This document shows, one piece after another, positions 31,735 to 40,223 of a stretch of 64,000 nucleotides of DNA. This stretch comes from Gemmatimonadaceae bacterium (GTDB lineage: Bacteria > Gemmatimonadota > Gemmatimonadetes > Gemmatimonadales > Gemmatimonadaceae). The position numbers and the translations under genes are program-made. Numbering within the stretch: the first letter of the stretch is position 1; each line of letters starts with the position of its first letter. Below the pieces are notes generated by a model. That model was not told the DNA's origin. It did no database searches and was given only the letters and a program-made list of their open reading frames with translations. The stretch lies in assembly GCA_019637445.1 (NCBI GenBank), contig JAHBVS010000001.1:1585586-1649585 (forward strand), read 5' to 3'.

Positions 31735-33258
31735 TCAGCCCGACACTACGGGCAACGCGCGAATTCGTTCCTGCCACTCCTTCGGCCCGCTCTCGTGGAC
31801 GTTATGGCCCGCGGCGTCGACGGCCACCGTCACCGGCATCTCCTCCACGTCGAACTCGTAGATGGCTTCCATTCCCAGGTCCTCAAACGCGACCACGCGC
31901 GAGGACCGGATGGCCTTCGACACGAGATACGCCGCGCCACCCACGGCCATCAGGTACGCCGCCTTGTGTTTGCGAATCGCCTCGAGCCCCGCGGGGCCGC
32001 GCTCCGCCTTGCCGACCATTGCGATCAGGCCCGTCTGGGCCAACATCATCTCCGTGAACTTGTCCATCCGGGTGGCCGTCGTCGGACCTGCGGGCCCGAC
32101 GGCCTCGTCGCGCACGGGGTCCACCGGCCCGACGTAGTAGATCACACGGTTCGTGAAGTCCACGCCTGGTGGCAGGGACTGGCCAGAGGCAAACAAGTCT
32201 GCGATCCGCTTGTGCGCGGCGTCGCGCCCCGTGAGCAGCTTTCCATTCAGGAGCAGGCGATCGCCAGCCTTCCAGGACGCCACGACCTCCGGCGTAAGCG
32301 AATCCAGGTCCACGCGCTTGGCGTTCACGTCCGGCATCCACGTGACATTGGGCCAGTCGGCGAGGCTCGGCACGGACAACTTCGCGGATCCGCTACCATC
32401 CAGATGGAAGTGCGCGTGGCGGGTTGCCGCGCAGTTGGGGATCATCGCGATGGGTTTCGACGCCGCGTGCGTCGGATAGTCGAAGATCTTCACGTCCAGC
32501 ACGGTGGAGAGCCCGCCGAGTCCCTGCGCACCGATGCCGAGGGCGTTCACCCTGTCGTGCAACTCGATGCGCATTTCCTCGAGCTTGTTCTGCGGGCCGC
32601 GCGCCTTGAGCTGCGCCATGTCGATCGGCTCCATCAACGATTCCTTGGCCATCAGCATGGCCTTCTCCGCCGAGCCGCCGATCCCGATGCCCAGCATGCC
32701 CGGCGGGCACCAGCCGGCGCCCATCGTCGGGACGGTCTTGAGCACCCAGTCCACGATGGAGTCGCTGGGATTGAGCATCGCGAACTTGCTCTTGTTCTCT
32801 GAGCCGCCGCCCTTCGCCGCGAGCTTCACCTCGACGTGGTCGCCCGGCACAAGCTCGTAATGCACGACGGCCGGCGTGTTGTCACGGGTGTTCTTCCGGC
32901 CGAACGCGGGATCGGCAACGATGCTGGCGCGCAGCGTGTTGTCCGGGTTCAGGTATGCGCGCCGCACGCCTTCGTTGACCATCTCCTGCACGGACATCGT
33001 GGCATCCCATCGCACGTTCATACCGACCTTGAGGAAGACGACGACAATGCCCGTGTCCTGGCAGATCGGTCGATGGCCCTCGGCGCACATCCGCGAGTTC
33101 GTGAGGATCTGCGCGATGGCGTCCTTGGCCGCCGGCCCTTGCTCGAGCTCGTAGGCGTCGGCCAACGCACGGATGTAATCCAGTGGGTGGTAGTACGAGA
33201 TGTGCTGGAGCGCGTCGGAAATCGACGTGATGAAGTCGTCTTGGCGGATGGTCGTCAT
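31735..33258 (-). CDS. fumA: class I fumarate hydratase ([4Fe-4S])
   Basis: This cytoplasmic TCA-cycle enzyme converts fumarate to malate. The 507-residue protein has the fused alpha and beta domains of class I fumarases. Cluster Cys lie in ICQDTGI (Cys66), GAGWCPPGMLGIGIGGS and NCAATRHAHF. The C-terminal beta domain has GRDAAHKRI, YYVGPVDP and GPTTATRMDKF. Iron-sulfur fumarase is oxygen-sensitive, which fits the YggX-like protein in this genome. A TAGATT box lies 6 bases upstream of the ATG, suggesting a leaderless mRNA. An NTF2-like gene follows. Confidence 0.95.
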   Translation of the reverse strand: MTTIRQDDFITSISDALQHISYYHPLDYIRALADAYELEQGPAAKDAIAQILTNSRMCAEGHRPICQDTGIVVVFLKVGMNVRWDATMSVQEMVNEGVRRAYLNPDNTLRASIVADPAFGRKNTRDNTPAVVHYELVPGDHVEVKLAAKGGGSENKSKFAMLNPSDSIVDWVLKTVPTMGAGWCPPGMLGIGIGGSAEKAMLMAKESLMEPIDMAQLKARGPQNKLEEMRIELHDRVNALGIGAQGLGGLSTVLDVKIFDYPTHAASKPIAMIPNCAATRHAHFHLDGSGSAKLSVPSLADWPNVTWMPDVNAKRVDLDSLTPEVVASWKAGDRLLLNGKLLTGRDAAHKRIADLFASGQSLPPGVDFTNRVIYYVGPVDPVRDEAVGPAGPTTATRMDKFTEMMLAQTGLIAMVGKAERGPAGLEAIRKHKAAYLMAVGGAAYLVSKAIRSSRVVAFEDLGMEAIYEFDVEEMPVTVAVDAAGHNVHESGPKEWQERIRALPVVSG

Positions 33259-33264
33259 ATGCGG

Positions 33265-33270
33265 AATCTA
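33265..33270 (-). promoter_or_regulatory. -10-like box of fumA
   Basis: Read on the minus strand, TAGATT is followed by six bases and then the ATG. No ribosome-binding site is present between them, which is the pattern expected for a leaderless transcript. Confidence 0.4.
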
Positions 33271-33343
33271 CAACCACCCTGCAGCCCTCTCCCGAATCCC
33301 TAGCGAACAAATCGGAATTGAGATAGAATGCCGGAACACTAGT

Positions 33344-33358
33344 TGAGACTCGTTCTCA
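33344..33358. promoter_or_regulatory. Fur box upstream of the PepSY gene
   Basis: TGAGACTCGTTCTCA matches the 7-1-7 Fur consensus TGAGAATnATTCTCA at all but two of the specified positions. A second partial half-site (TTGAGATAGAAT) lies about 25 bases upstream. It is 24 bases before the ATG at 33382, where Fur binding would occlude the promoter. Confidence 0.65.
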
Positions 33359-33381
33359 TTTTTGATGGACAGAGACTGTCA

Positions 33382-34620
33382 ATGATTCGTAAATCGTTGT
33401 TTTGGATGCACTTAGCTATCGGATTGGCGGCTGGAATCCTCATCCCGCTGATGAGCGCCACCGGTGTCCTTCTTGGATTCGAGCGCCAGATGATTGCCTG
33501 GATCGACGGGACGCCGTCCGTAGTTCCCACCGAGGCCGCGCCGATGTCGCTCGACGATCTCCTCGCTGCGGCTGGTCTTGAGCGAGCATCCGTCGCGTCG
33601 GTGGTGGTGCGCGCAAACGTGACGGCGCCATACACCATTCGCCTGCGCGAACGCGGTGCGGCGGCCGTACTTCTCGATCCGCATCGTGGCGGTCGTGTTG
33701 ACGCCAACGCCGATGAGCGCGGGCGCGCCTTCTTCGCCGCACTGCGTCGATGGCATCGATGGGTGGGTGCGGAAGCGCAGGGGCTTCGCGCGAAGATGAA
33801 GGTCGTGAACGGCAGCGCGAACCTAGTCTTCCTCGCCTTGGTGCTGTCGGGCCTCTACCTCTGGTGGCCTCGGCGCTGGACACGCGCGCGACTGCGTGCG
33901 ACTGCGCTCCCACAATGGCATCGCGCCGGCAAGGTGAGGGACTTCAACTGGCACAACAGCCTCGGGTTCTGGTTCGCCATCCCGCTCGCGCTCGTGATTG
34001 CCAGCGGCGTGTTCATCTCGTTCCGCTGGCCGGGCCAGGTGTTGGATCTGGCGTTGGGCTCTGCCCGCGAGCGCGCGGAGGCAGCTGCGGCGCTACGCGG
34101 CACGACGGTTGCGGCGCGAGGCGGGGCCGAGGCGAGTGTCGCGCAGGCGTCGCAGGAGCGCGGTTCAATCGCAGGCACGACCACGTCGCAGGCAGCGCCG
34201 GTCGGGGCACGAGCGCCGCTCGAGCGATACCTCGAGACGGCGCGCCACGCGCACCCGGCGTGGTCACAGCTCACCCTGACCCTGCCCGAGGGGAACGGCG
34301 CGGTTCGTGTCGCGGTTGCCGAAGGCAACACGTACCGGCCGGATCTGCGGTGGACGCTCGAGTTGGATCAAGCGTCGGCCACACTGCAGCGCAGCAGCGG
34401 CTACACCGATCTCAGTACAGCGCGGAAGATCCGCGCCTGGGTGCGCTTCGGCCACACGGGTGAGGTCTTCGGCATTTTCGGCCAGCTGCTCGCGACCATT
34501 GCGAGCGCGGTTGGTGTGCTGCTTGTGTGGACGGGCTATACGCTGGCTTGGCGGCGCTGGCGCTCGTGGCGCCAACGCCGCCGCCGCGGACCTGTGATGC
34601 ACGGGGCGGTCGCTGGGTAG
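33382..34620 (+). CDS. PepSY-associated TM helix protein (iron-regulated membrane protein)
   Basis: The 412-residue inner-membrane protein has four main helices: residues 8-32 (LAIGLAAGILIPLMSATGVLLGF), about 155-172 (LVFLALVLSGLYLWWP), about 195-215 (FWFAIPLALVIASGVFISF) and 370-392. Paired His residues (MHLAIG, RWHRWVG, FNWHNSLGFW, GHTGEVF) fit heme or metal coordination. Proteins of this family sit beside TonB receptors and act in siderophore or ferric iron reduction. A Fur box 24 bases before the start supports an iron-uptake role. The start ATG 33382 was chosen over one 13 codons upstream that lies within the Fur box. No receptor gene is adjacent. Confidence 0.85.
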   Translation: MIRKSLFWMHLAIGLAAGILIPLMSATGVLLGFERQMIAWIDGTPSVVPTEAAPMSLDDLLAAAGLERASVASVVVRANVTAPYTIRLRERGAAAVLLDPHRGGRVDANADERGRAFFAALRRWHRWVGAEAQGLRAKMKVVNGSANLVFLALVLSGLYLWWPRRWTRARLRATALPQWHRAGKVRDFNWHNSLGFWFAIPLALVIASGVFISFRWPGQVLDLALGSARERAEAAAALRGTTVAARGGAEASVAQASQERGSIAGTTTSQAAPVGARAPLERYLETARHAHPAWSQLTLTLPEGNGAVRVAVAEGNTYRPDLRWTLELDQASATLQRSSGYTDLSTARKIRAWVRFGHTGEVFGIFGQLLATIASAVGVLLVWTGYTLAWRRWRSWRQRRRRGPVMHGAVAG

Positions 34621-34662
34621 CACGGGGGTCCAGCAAGCCACTCCCTCGAATCACCAACGCGC

Positions 34663-35172
34663 ATGCCAGCTCCAACGATCAGCGACCGGACGCTCCGCCT
34701 CTGGTCGCCATTGCTTCGCGGCGGCCTGACGCTCGCGGTCGTGGACTTCCTCTGGGCAGAAGTACTTGGATGGGCGTACGGTGCGGCGCCGCTGTCGGCC
34801 TTTCGCGGCGTCGCCGCGGTGGTTACCGCCCCGACCTGGATGCCCGAGCTGCAGCCGACGCTCGCCCTCGGCCTGCTGGCGCACGTGGCCGTCGCATTCA
34901 CTTGGGCGGCGCTCTACCTCTTGCTGCAGCGCAACAGCCGTTGGCTGCACACTCTCAGCTCCACCCGCCGCGGACAGCTTGCCATTGCGGCCGTCTACGG
35001 CCCGCTGATCTGGGTGGTGATGTCGCGCGTGGTGATCCCGACCATGACGGGCCGCGCCGCAGCCCTGAGCATTCGCTGGGCTGTGCAGCTGGCGGGGCAC
35101 GTCTTCTTCGTGGGGCTACCCGTGGTACTCGGCGTGGGAAGACCACCGCTGTCCGACGCGACCAGGCGCTAG
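34663..35172 (+). CDS. hypothetical four-helix membrane protein
   Basis: The 169-residue protein has hydrophobic segments near residues 20-38, 45-58, 64-86, 104-120 and 136-156, and a basic/proline C-terminus. I do not recognise the family. It lies 42 bases after the PepSY gene on the same strand, so it may be co-transcribed. Its last bases overlap the convergent YhaM-like gene by 4. Confidence 0.65.
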   Translation: MPAPTISDRTLRLWSPLLRGGLTLAVVDFLWAEVLGWAYGAAPLSAFRGVAAVVTAPTWMPELQPTLALGLLAHVAVAFTWAALYLLLQRNSRWLHTLSSTRRGQLAIAAVYGPLIWVVMSRVVIPTMTGRAAALSIRWAVQLAGHVFFVGLPVVLGVGRPPLSDATRR

Positions 35173-36149
35173 TCCCAGCGGTGCGCGCGCCGCCACACGC
35201 GACGCTCAAGCCGCCAGCTGCGCTTGGCCGAGAACTCCTGCTCGGCGTTGGGGAACAGCTCGCCATCCACGACCGCTTCGGTGAAATCATTGCCCTTGGC
35301 CGAGGTGTTGTCGGCGAAGTGCAGGATTTCCGCCTCGAGCGTCATCGGCCGCACCGCGGCGCCGAACTCGGGGATGCCGTGGTGTGACTGGATGAAATGG
35401 TGGAGCTCGAGCCGTTGCTCCTCACTCAGGCGGTGATGCGCGGGCAGCGCCGCGAGTCGCTCGTCGAGCATCAGGGAGCCGAGCACGATGTGCCCGAGCA
35501 GCTGTCCGGCGCGTGTGAACTCGAAGCCGCTGAGCGCCACGTCGTAGGCCTGCACCTTGCCGATGTCGTGCAGCATCGCGCCGGCGGTGACGAGCGGAAC
35601 ATCGCCGCCCATCGTGCGCACGGACGCCCGCGCGATCTCAGCCACCTCGCAGGTGTGTTGTAGCAGGCCGCCGATGACGGCGTGGTGCCCGCGCGTCGCG
35701 CCGGGCGTTCTCGCGAAGGCCTCGCGAAACGTGTCATCAGCGAAGAAGCAGTCCACGGCGCGTCGCAGGCGCTCGGGCATTTCAGCGCGCCACGCGTCGA
35801 TGCGCGCCCACGACTCCAGTGCGGGTTGCGTGGCGCGTGGAAGGAACTGGTCAAGGTCAGCGCCGCCGGACGGCACGACGCGAGGCGGCGCCGAGAGCTT
35901 GAGCTGGCGGCGGCCCTGGTACTCCTCCACGATCCCGATGACCTGCACGACCTGCCCGGGCTGCACACCCTCGATCTGCGGCACCATCTCCTTCCACACG
36001 TTGGCGCCGAGCGTGCCTGTCGCGTTCCCCAACTTCAAGACGATGTATGGATCGCCGGCCTTGGTGGTGCGGTCATCGCGTTCGCGCACGAGCAGCTCGT
36101 GCTGCACGCGCTCACCGACGCCAAGCCGTGGAATGTCGAGTGCCGGCAC
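35169..36149 (-). CDS. YhaM-like 3'-5' exoribonuclease (OB fold plus HD domain)
   Basis: The 326-residue protein has an N-terminal OB fold (DPYIVLKLGNATGTLGANVW, then VVQVIGIVEEYQGRRQLKL) and a C-terminal HD domain. The HD domain has GGLLQHTCEVAEIA, MLHDIGKVQAY (HD pair near 206-207) and a later Asp in ILHFADNTSAK. The order and length fit YhaM, a 3'-5' exonuclease first known from Gram-positive bacteria, also called CBF1 type. It probably degrades RNA or single-stranded DNA. The start is GTG at 36149, 5 bases after a small zinc-ribbon gene, and it ends the SPFH operon. Confidence 0.85.
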   Translation of the reverse strand: MPALDIPRLGVGERVQHELLVRERDDRTTKAGDPYIVLKLGNATGTLGANVWKEMVPQIEGVQPGQVVQVIGIVEEYQGRRQLKLSAPPRVVPSGGADLDQFLPRATQPALESWARIDAWRAEMPERLRRAVDCFFADDTFREAFARTPGATRGHHAVIGGLLQHTCEVAEIARASVRTMGGDVPLVTAGAMLHDIGKVQAYDVALSGFEFTRAGQLLGHIVLGSLMLDERLAALPAHHRLSEEQRLELHHFIQSHHGIPEFGAAVRPMTLEAEILHFADNTSAKGNDFTEAVVDGELFPNAEQEFSAKRSWRLERRVWRRAHRWD

Positions 36150-36154
36150 CCTCG

Positions 36155-36382
36155 CTAACTCTCGAACACGATGTCGCCGTCATTGGCGATGCCAATCTCG
36201 CTCTCGTACTCGCAGACGCCACAGGTCTTCTTGGCAATCCACGTGGCGCCCAGTTCGTCGCGAATGCCGTCTGGAGCCGCCTTCACCGAGAGTTTGCGGT
36301 ACGAGTATTCCTTGCAGTGCGAGCAGGCGTGGCCCTTCGCAATCCGCTCCGCCCGGTCCTTTGAGAGTTCGGTCACGTTCAC
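36155..36382 (-). CDS. small zinc-ribbon protein
   Basis: The 75-residue protein has two Cys pairs, CSHC near 20 and CGVC near 54, and strand-rich sequence typical of a zinc ribbon. It contains no other motif. It lies 6 bases after the SPFH-protein gene and 5 bases before the YhaM-like gene, so it belongs to the same operon. The start is GTG at 36382. Function is unknown; binding of RNA or protein is possible. Confidence 0.65.
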   Translation of the reverse strand: MNVTELSKDRAERIAKGHACSHCKEYSYRKLSVKAAPDGIRDELGATWIAKKTCGVCEYESEIGIANDGDIVFES

Positions 36383-36388
36383 GCGAGA

Positions 36389-37381
36389 CTAGGGGGTCGA
36401 ACTGCCACCGGATCCGCCGGTGGCCTTGAGCAACTCACGGATGCCGCCAACCGCGCCAAGGATTCCCTTGGCTTCCGAGGGCAGGAAAATCGTCGAACCC
36501 TTGCCCTGCGCCAGGGAAGGCAGTGCCTCGAGATACTTGAGGCCGAGCAAATAGGTCGCGGCGTCGCCCTCGGGCAACGCGGCCGCGATACGCCGTACGG
36601 CTTCCGCCTCCGCGTCCGCCATGGCGAGCCGTGCTTCGGCCAGGCCCTGCGCGCGCAGGATCGCCGCCTCCTTCTCGCCCTCGGCCTTCCGCACCTGTGC
36701 CTCGCGTTGGCCTTCGGCCTCGAGCACCGCGGCACGCTTGGACGCCTCGGCGTTGGTGACGGCGGCGCGACGCTCGCGCTCCGCGCGCATCTGCAGTTCC
36801 ATCGACTGCTGGATGTCGCTGGGCGGCTCGATGCTTTGCAGCTCGACGCGCGTGACGTCCACGCCCCAGCCGATCGAGGCCTCCTCGATCACCTCGCGCA
36901 TCTTCTTGTTGATCATGTCGCGCGAGGCCAGCGTCTGGTCGAGTTCGATCTCGCCGACGATGTTGCGCAGCGTGGTGCGCGTCAGCGTCTCCAGCGCATA
37001 GGGCAGGTTCTGCACCGCGTAGGTCGCCTTCTGCGGGTCGGCGATGCGGTAGTAGAGCACGGCATCGATGTCGATCGTCACGTTGTCCTTCGTGATGACC
37101 GGCTGCGACGGGAAGTTGAGCACCTGCTCGCGGAGGTCGATGCGCGAGGTGGTGGCGGCCGTGATGCGCTTGAGGCCCGTGACGTCGCTCTCGAAGAAGC
37201 GGACGTCGATGGCCTTCGGGCGCTCGACGAATGGGATCAGGACGTTCAGGCCCGAGCGGGCGAGGCGGTTGAAGCGACCGAAGCGTTCGACGACCAACAC
37301 CTCGGCCTGGCCCACGATGCGGAGGGACTTCGCCAACACGCCGACGATACCGAGGACTACGACACCGATGACGACTTCCAT
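36389..37381 (-). CDS. SPFH/Band 7 (stomatin-like) membrane protein
   Basis: The 330-residue protein has an N-terminal membrane anchor (VVIGVVVLGIVGVLA) and the stomatin/QmcA signature core: IVGQAEVLVVERFGRF, GLNVLIPFVERP, LDQTLASRDMINKKMREVI and WGVDVTRVELQSIEPP. A long Ala/Glu coiled-coil region follows (residues 205-265). Such proteins form ring-shaped membrane assemblies and often work with membrane proteases. No NfeD gene is adjacent. GGAGG before the ATG at 37381 marks a good start. Confidence 0.93.
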   Translation of the reverse strand: MEVVIGVVVLGIVGVLAKSLRIVGQAEVLVVERFGRFNRLARSGLNVLIPFVERPKAIDVRFFESDVTGLKRITAATTSRIDLREQVLNFPSQPVITKDNVTIDIDAVLYYRIADPQKATYAVQNLPYALETLTRTTLRNIVGEIELDQTLASRDMINKKMREVIEEASIGWGVDVTRVELQSIEPPSDIQQSMELQMRAERERRAAVTNAEASKRAAVLEAEGQREAQVRKAEGEKEAAILRAQGLAEARLAMADAEAEAVRRIAAALPEGDAATYLLGLKYLEALPSLAQGKGSTIFLPSEAKGILGAVGGIRELLKATGGSGGSSTP

Positions 37382-37411
37382 TAGAGGCCTCCGGGGGATG
37401 TCGTGATACTA

Positions 37412-37449
37412 GCAGGGGGGTCCGGTGTGCGTCCACCGGACCCCCCTGC
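37412..37449 (-). terminator. hairpin after the TolB-like gene
   Basis: A perfect 16-bp stem GCAGGGGGGTCCGGTG/CACCGGACCCCCCTGC with loop TGCGTC lies between the stop of the beta-propeller gene and the SPFH gene. It probably separates the two minus-strand operons. There is no U-tract. Confidence 0.65.
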
Positions 37450-37469
37450 CGACCGCAGCGAATCGTTGC

Positions 37470-38528
37470 CTACCAGCGGAAGTCGGCGATGAAGAGGTTC
37501 GTCTCGCCTTCCGTGGAACCGTGGCGGTTGCTCGCCCACAGCAGTTGCCGGCCGTTGGGATGGAAGATCGGGAAGCCGTCGAACGAGGGATCGAACGTCA
37601 CCTGCTCGAGCTGGTCGGGACCAGCCATCGAAGCGGCGGCGTCCACGAGGTAGAGCTCGAAGTTGCCGCTGCGTGGCGCGACGTGGTTGGACGAGAAGAT
37701 GATCTTGCTGCCGTCCGGGCTCCACGAGGGGCCGAAGTTCGCACCGCCGAGCGCGGTGACCTGGCGCTGGTTGCTGCCGTCGGTGTCCATCACCCAGAGC
37801 TCGACCTTGCTGGGCCGGATGAGACCCTGGCCGAGCAGTTCGTGATACTGCGCCAGCTCGGTCGAGTCCTGCGGATGGTGGGCGCGGTAGACGATCTTCG
37901 TGCCGTCGGGCGACCACCAGGGGCCGCCGTCGTAGCCCACGGTGTTTGTCAGGCGACGCACGTCGCTGCCATCCACGTTCATCGTGTAGATGTCGAGGTC
38001 TCCGTCCTTGAGGGACGTGAACACGATGCGCTGTCCGTCAGGCGAGAGGATGGCCTCGGCCGTGTAGACGTCGTAGTTGGTGAGCCGCGTCATCCCCGAG
38101 CCGTCGCGGTTGACGGTGTAGAGGTCGTACTTGTCGAGCGGCCAGACGTAGCCCTTGGAGGGATCGGGGCGCGCGGGGCAGGAGGCGTCGTGCGCGGTGC
38201 TCGACGAGAAGAAGAGCTTGTCGGAGCCGGGCAGGAACCAGCCACAAGTCGTCTTGCCGCGGCCGTCGGAGACGCGTGTCAGGCCGGTGCCGTCAGGCTT
38301 GATGACGTACTGCTGGTCGCAAGTGCGGCCGTCGCGTGTGGACTGGAAGGTGATCCACTCGCCGCTGGCGTCCCAGTAGGCCTCGGCGTTCTCGCCGCCG
38401 AAGGTGATCTGCCGAAGGTTGGAGAGCCGCGCTTCCTGCGGGTGGGGTTCGCGGATGACGATGGGGGAGCGCTCGGCGCAGGCCGCCGCGCCCAGCAGCG
38501 CGACGGCGACAACGAAACGTGCGGACAT
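37470..38528 (-). CDS. TolB-like beta-propeller lipoprotein
   Basis: The 352-residue lipoprotein (ALLGAAACAER) is built of PD40/WD40-like propeller repeats. The recurring patterns are LSPDGQRIVFTS, WSPDGTKIVYRA, WSPDGSKIIFSS and HPNGRQLLWAS, each preceded by units like DIYTMNVDGSDVRRLTN and ELWVMDTDGSNQRQVT. It resembles the C-terminal domain of TolB but lacks the TolB N-terminal domain. It is probably a periplasmic scaffold or substrate-binding protein. It follows the S41 protease by 28 bases, so the two may act together. Confidence 0.87.
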   Translation of the reverse strand: MSARFVVAVALLGAAACAERSPIVIREPHPQEARLSNLRQITFGGENAEAYWDASGEWITFQSTRDGRTCDQQYVIKPDGTGLTRVSDGRGKTTCGWFLPGSDKLFFSSSTAHDASCPARPDPSKGYVWPLDKYDLYTVNRDGSGMTRLTNYDVYTAEAILSPDGQRIVFTSLKDGDLDIYTMNVDGSDVRRLTNTVGYDGGPWWSPDGTKIVYRAHHPQDSTELAQYHELLGQGLIRPSKVELWVMDTDGSNQRQVTALGGANFGPSWSPDGSKIIFSSNHVAPRSGNFELYLVDAAASMAGPDQLEQVTFDPSFDGFPIFHPNGRQLLWASNRHGSTEGETNLFIADFRW

Positions 38529-38556
38529 CTATCGGATCAGGGTTGGGAAGTCGGAA

Positions 38557-40161
38557 TCAATCGGGCCGTCGCGCGGCGGCGGACGGCGCGGCGGCGGGTG
38601 CCGCGAGGGCCAGCAGGTCGGCCGTGGTCTGGCCGCGGCGCAGGTAGTCCATCGCCACCTTGAGCTGCGTGTCCTCGGGGATCTCGCGGCGCTTGGCCGT
38701 GGAGTCGCCGAAGGCCCGGCGGGCGATGCGATTGAGCAGCAGCCGGTCCACATAGGCGCGGCCGGCGTCCCACTCGGCCTTCTCGACGACGACGCCCTTG
38801 GCCACGAGGCGCTGGCGGAAGCCGTCGCGCATCTCGGCCGTCACGGCGAAATCGGGCGTGACCTTGTCCTTCAGGCTGAAGGCGTAGTCGTCGAGCGCGA
38901 GGTACACGTCCTGCGAACGCGGCACCAGTGCGCGCGCGAGCTTCTGTTCGGCGGTCGTGATGGTGTCGTATGGCACGATCACGTCCGGCGTGACCGCGCC
39001 GCCACCGTAGACCGGGCGCCCGCCGGCGGAACGGAACACTGGGCGGTTCAGGCGTACGTCGTCCGTCTCCAGCGAGTCGGGCTGCACTTCCACGAGCCGG
39101 CCGTTGCTGTCGAGCACGCGCTCCTTCTGGATCGAGCGGCCGCTCGGCGTATACCACTTGCCCGTGGTGAGCTTGATGGCGTAGCCGCCGTCGAGGCGGT
39201 ACACCGACTGCACGAGGCCCTTGCCGAACGAGGTGGTGCCGACGATCAGGGCGCGGTCGTGATCCTGCAGCGCGCCGGCGACGATCTCGGAGGCGGAGGC
39301 CGAGTAGCCGTCGGTGAGGATGGCCATCGGGATGTCCGGGGCCAGCGGCGTGGCCTCGGCGACATAGCGCTCGATCTGGCCGGCGCGGCCGCGCACGCTG
39401 GCGAGTTCCTTGCCGCGCGCGATGAAGAAGTTCGTCATCTCCAGCGCCTGATCGAGATAGCCGCCGGAGTTGCCACGCAGGTCCATCACGATCGAGGTGG
39501 CACCTTCGGCGCGTAGCCGCTGGTACTGCTCGGCGAACTCGCGCGTGGTCGTCTCATTGAACTGCTGGACCGGGATGTAGCCGATCTTGTGGTCGAGCAT
39601 GATGGCGAAGGGAATCGCCGGGATGCGGATGGTGCGGCGCGTGAATTCGACCTCGAACGATTGCGTCACGCCCGGACGGGCAAAGCGCGCCTTCACCTTG
39701 CTGCCCGGCGCGCCGCGGAGTCCGCCGGAGACCTGGTCAATGCGCCAGCCGCGCGTGGAGTTGGTGTCCACGCCGATGATGCGGTCTCCCTCGCGGATGC
39801 CAGCCTCTTCGGCGGGCGTGTGCGGGTAGACACGGCTCACGATGATTGTGCCTTCCTGATCCTCGATGAGCATGCCGACGCCGCCGTAGAAGCCGCCGGT
39901 GGTGGTGTTGAACTCTTCGAGCTGCTTGGGCGTGTAGAGCTCGGAATACGGGTCGCGAAGTTCGTCCACGAGGCCGCGGGCGGCACGCTCGTACAGCTCG
40001 CGGACGCCGATGGAATCGACGTAGCGCTCACCCACGAGCTGGAGTACTTGGTCGAACAGGCGCGCGCTGTTGATGGCGCTGCGTTCCTGCACCACGAAGG
40101 CGCCCACGGCAAGCGGGGCGAGCACGAGGGCGGCGATGGCAAGCGTACGGCGACGGAACAT
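38557..40161 (-). CDS. S41 family C-terminal processing peptidase
   Basis: The 534-residue periplasmic or membrane-anchored serine protease has an N-terminal hydrophobic segment (TLAIAALVLAPLAVGAFV). A PDZ domain sits near 90-180 (GGFYGGVGMLIEDQEGTIIVSRV, GIREGDRIIGVD). In the protease core the nucleophile Ser is in DGYSASASEIVAGAL and the general base Lys is in TSFGKGLVQSV, about 26 residues later. A C-terminal domain follows. It resembles CtpA/Prc enzymes that trim C-termini of exported proteins. AAAAAGG precedes the ATG at 40161. It is first in an operon with the propeller lipoprotein. Confidence 0.94.
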   Translation of the reverse strand: MFRRRTLAIAALVLAPLAVGAFVVQERSAINSARLFDQVLQLVGERYVDSIGVRELYERAARGLVDELRDPYSELYTPKQLEEFNTTTGGFYGGVGMLIEDQEGTIIVSRVYPHTPAEEAGIREGDRIIGVDTNSTRGWRIDQVSGGLRGAPGSKVKARFARPGVTQSFEVEFTRRTIRIPAIPFAIMLDHKIGYIPVQQFNETTTREFAEQYQRLRAEGATSIVMDLRGNSGGYLDQALEMTNFFIARGKELASVRGRAGQIERYVAEATPLAPDIPMAILTDGYSASASEIVAGALQDHDRALIVGTTSFGKGLVQSVYRLDGGYAIKLTTGKWYTPSGRSIQKERVLDSNGRLVEVQPDSLETDDVRLNRPVFRSAGGRPVYGGGAVTPDVIVPYDTITTAEQKLARALVPRSQDVYLALDDYAFSLKDKVTPDFAVTAEMRDGFRQRLVAKGVVVEKAEWDAGRAYVDRLLLNRIARRAFGDSTAKRREIPEDTQLKVAMDYLRRGQTTADLLALAAPAAAPSAAARRPD

Positions 40162-40223
40162 GTGCGGCGACCTTTTTCGATGAGTCTACGGAACGTACTC
40201 AGCGAATACGCGAGGGGCCACCG

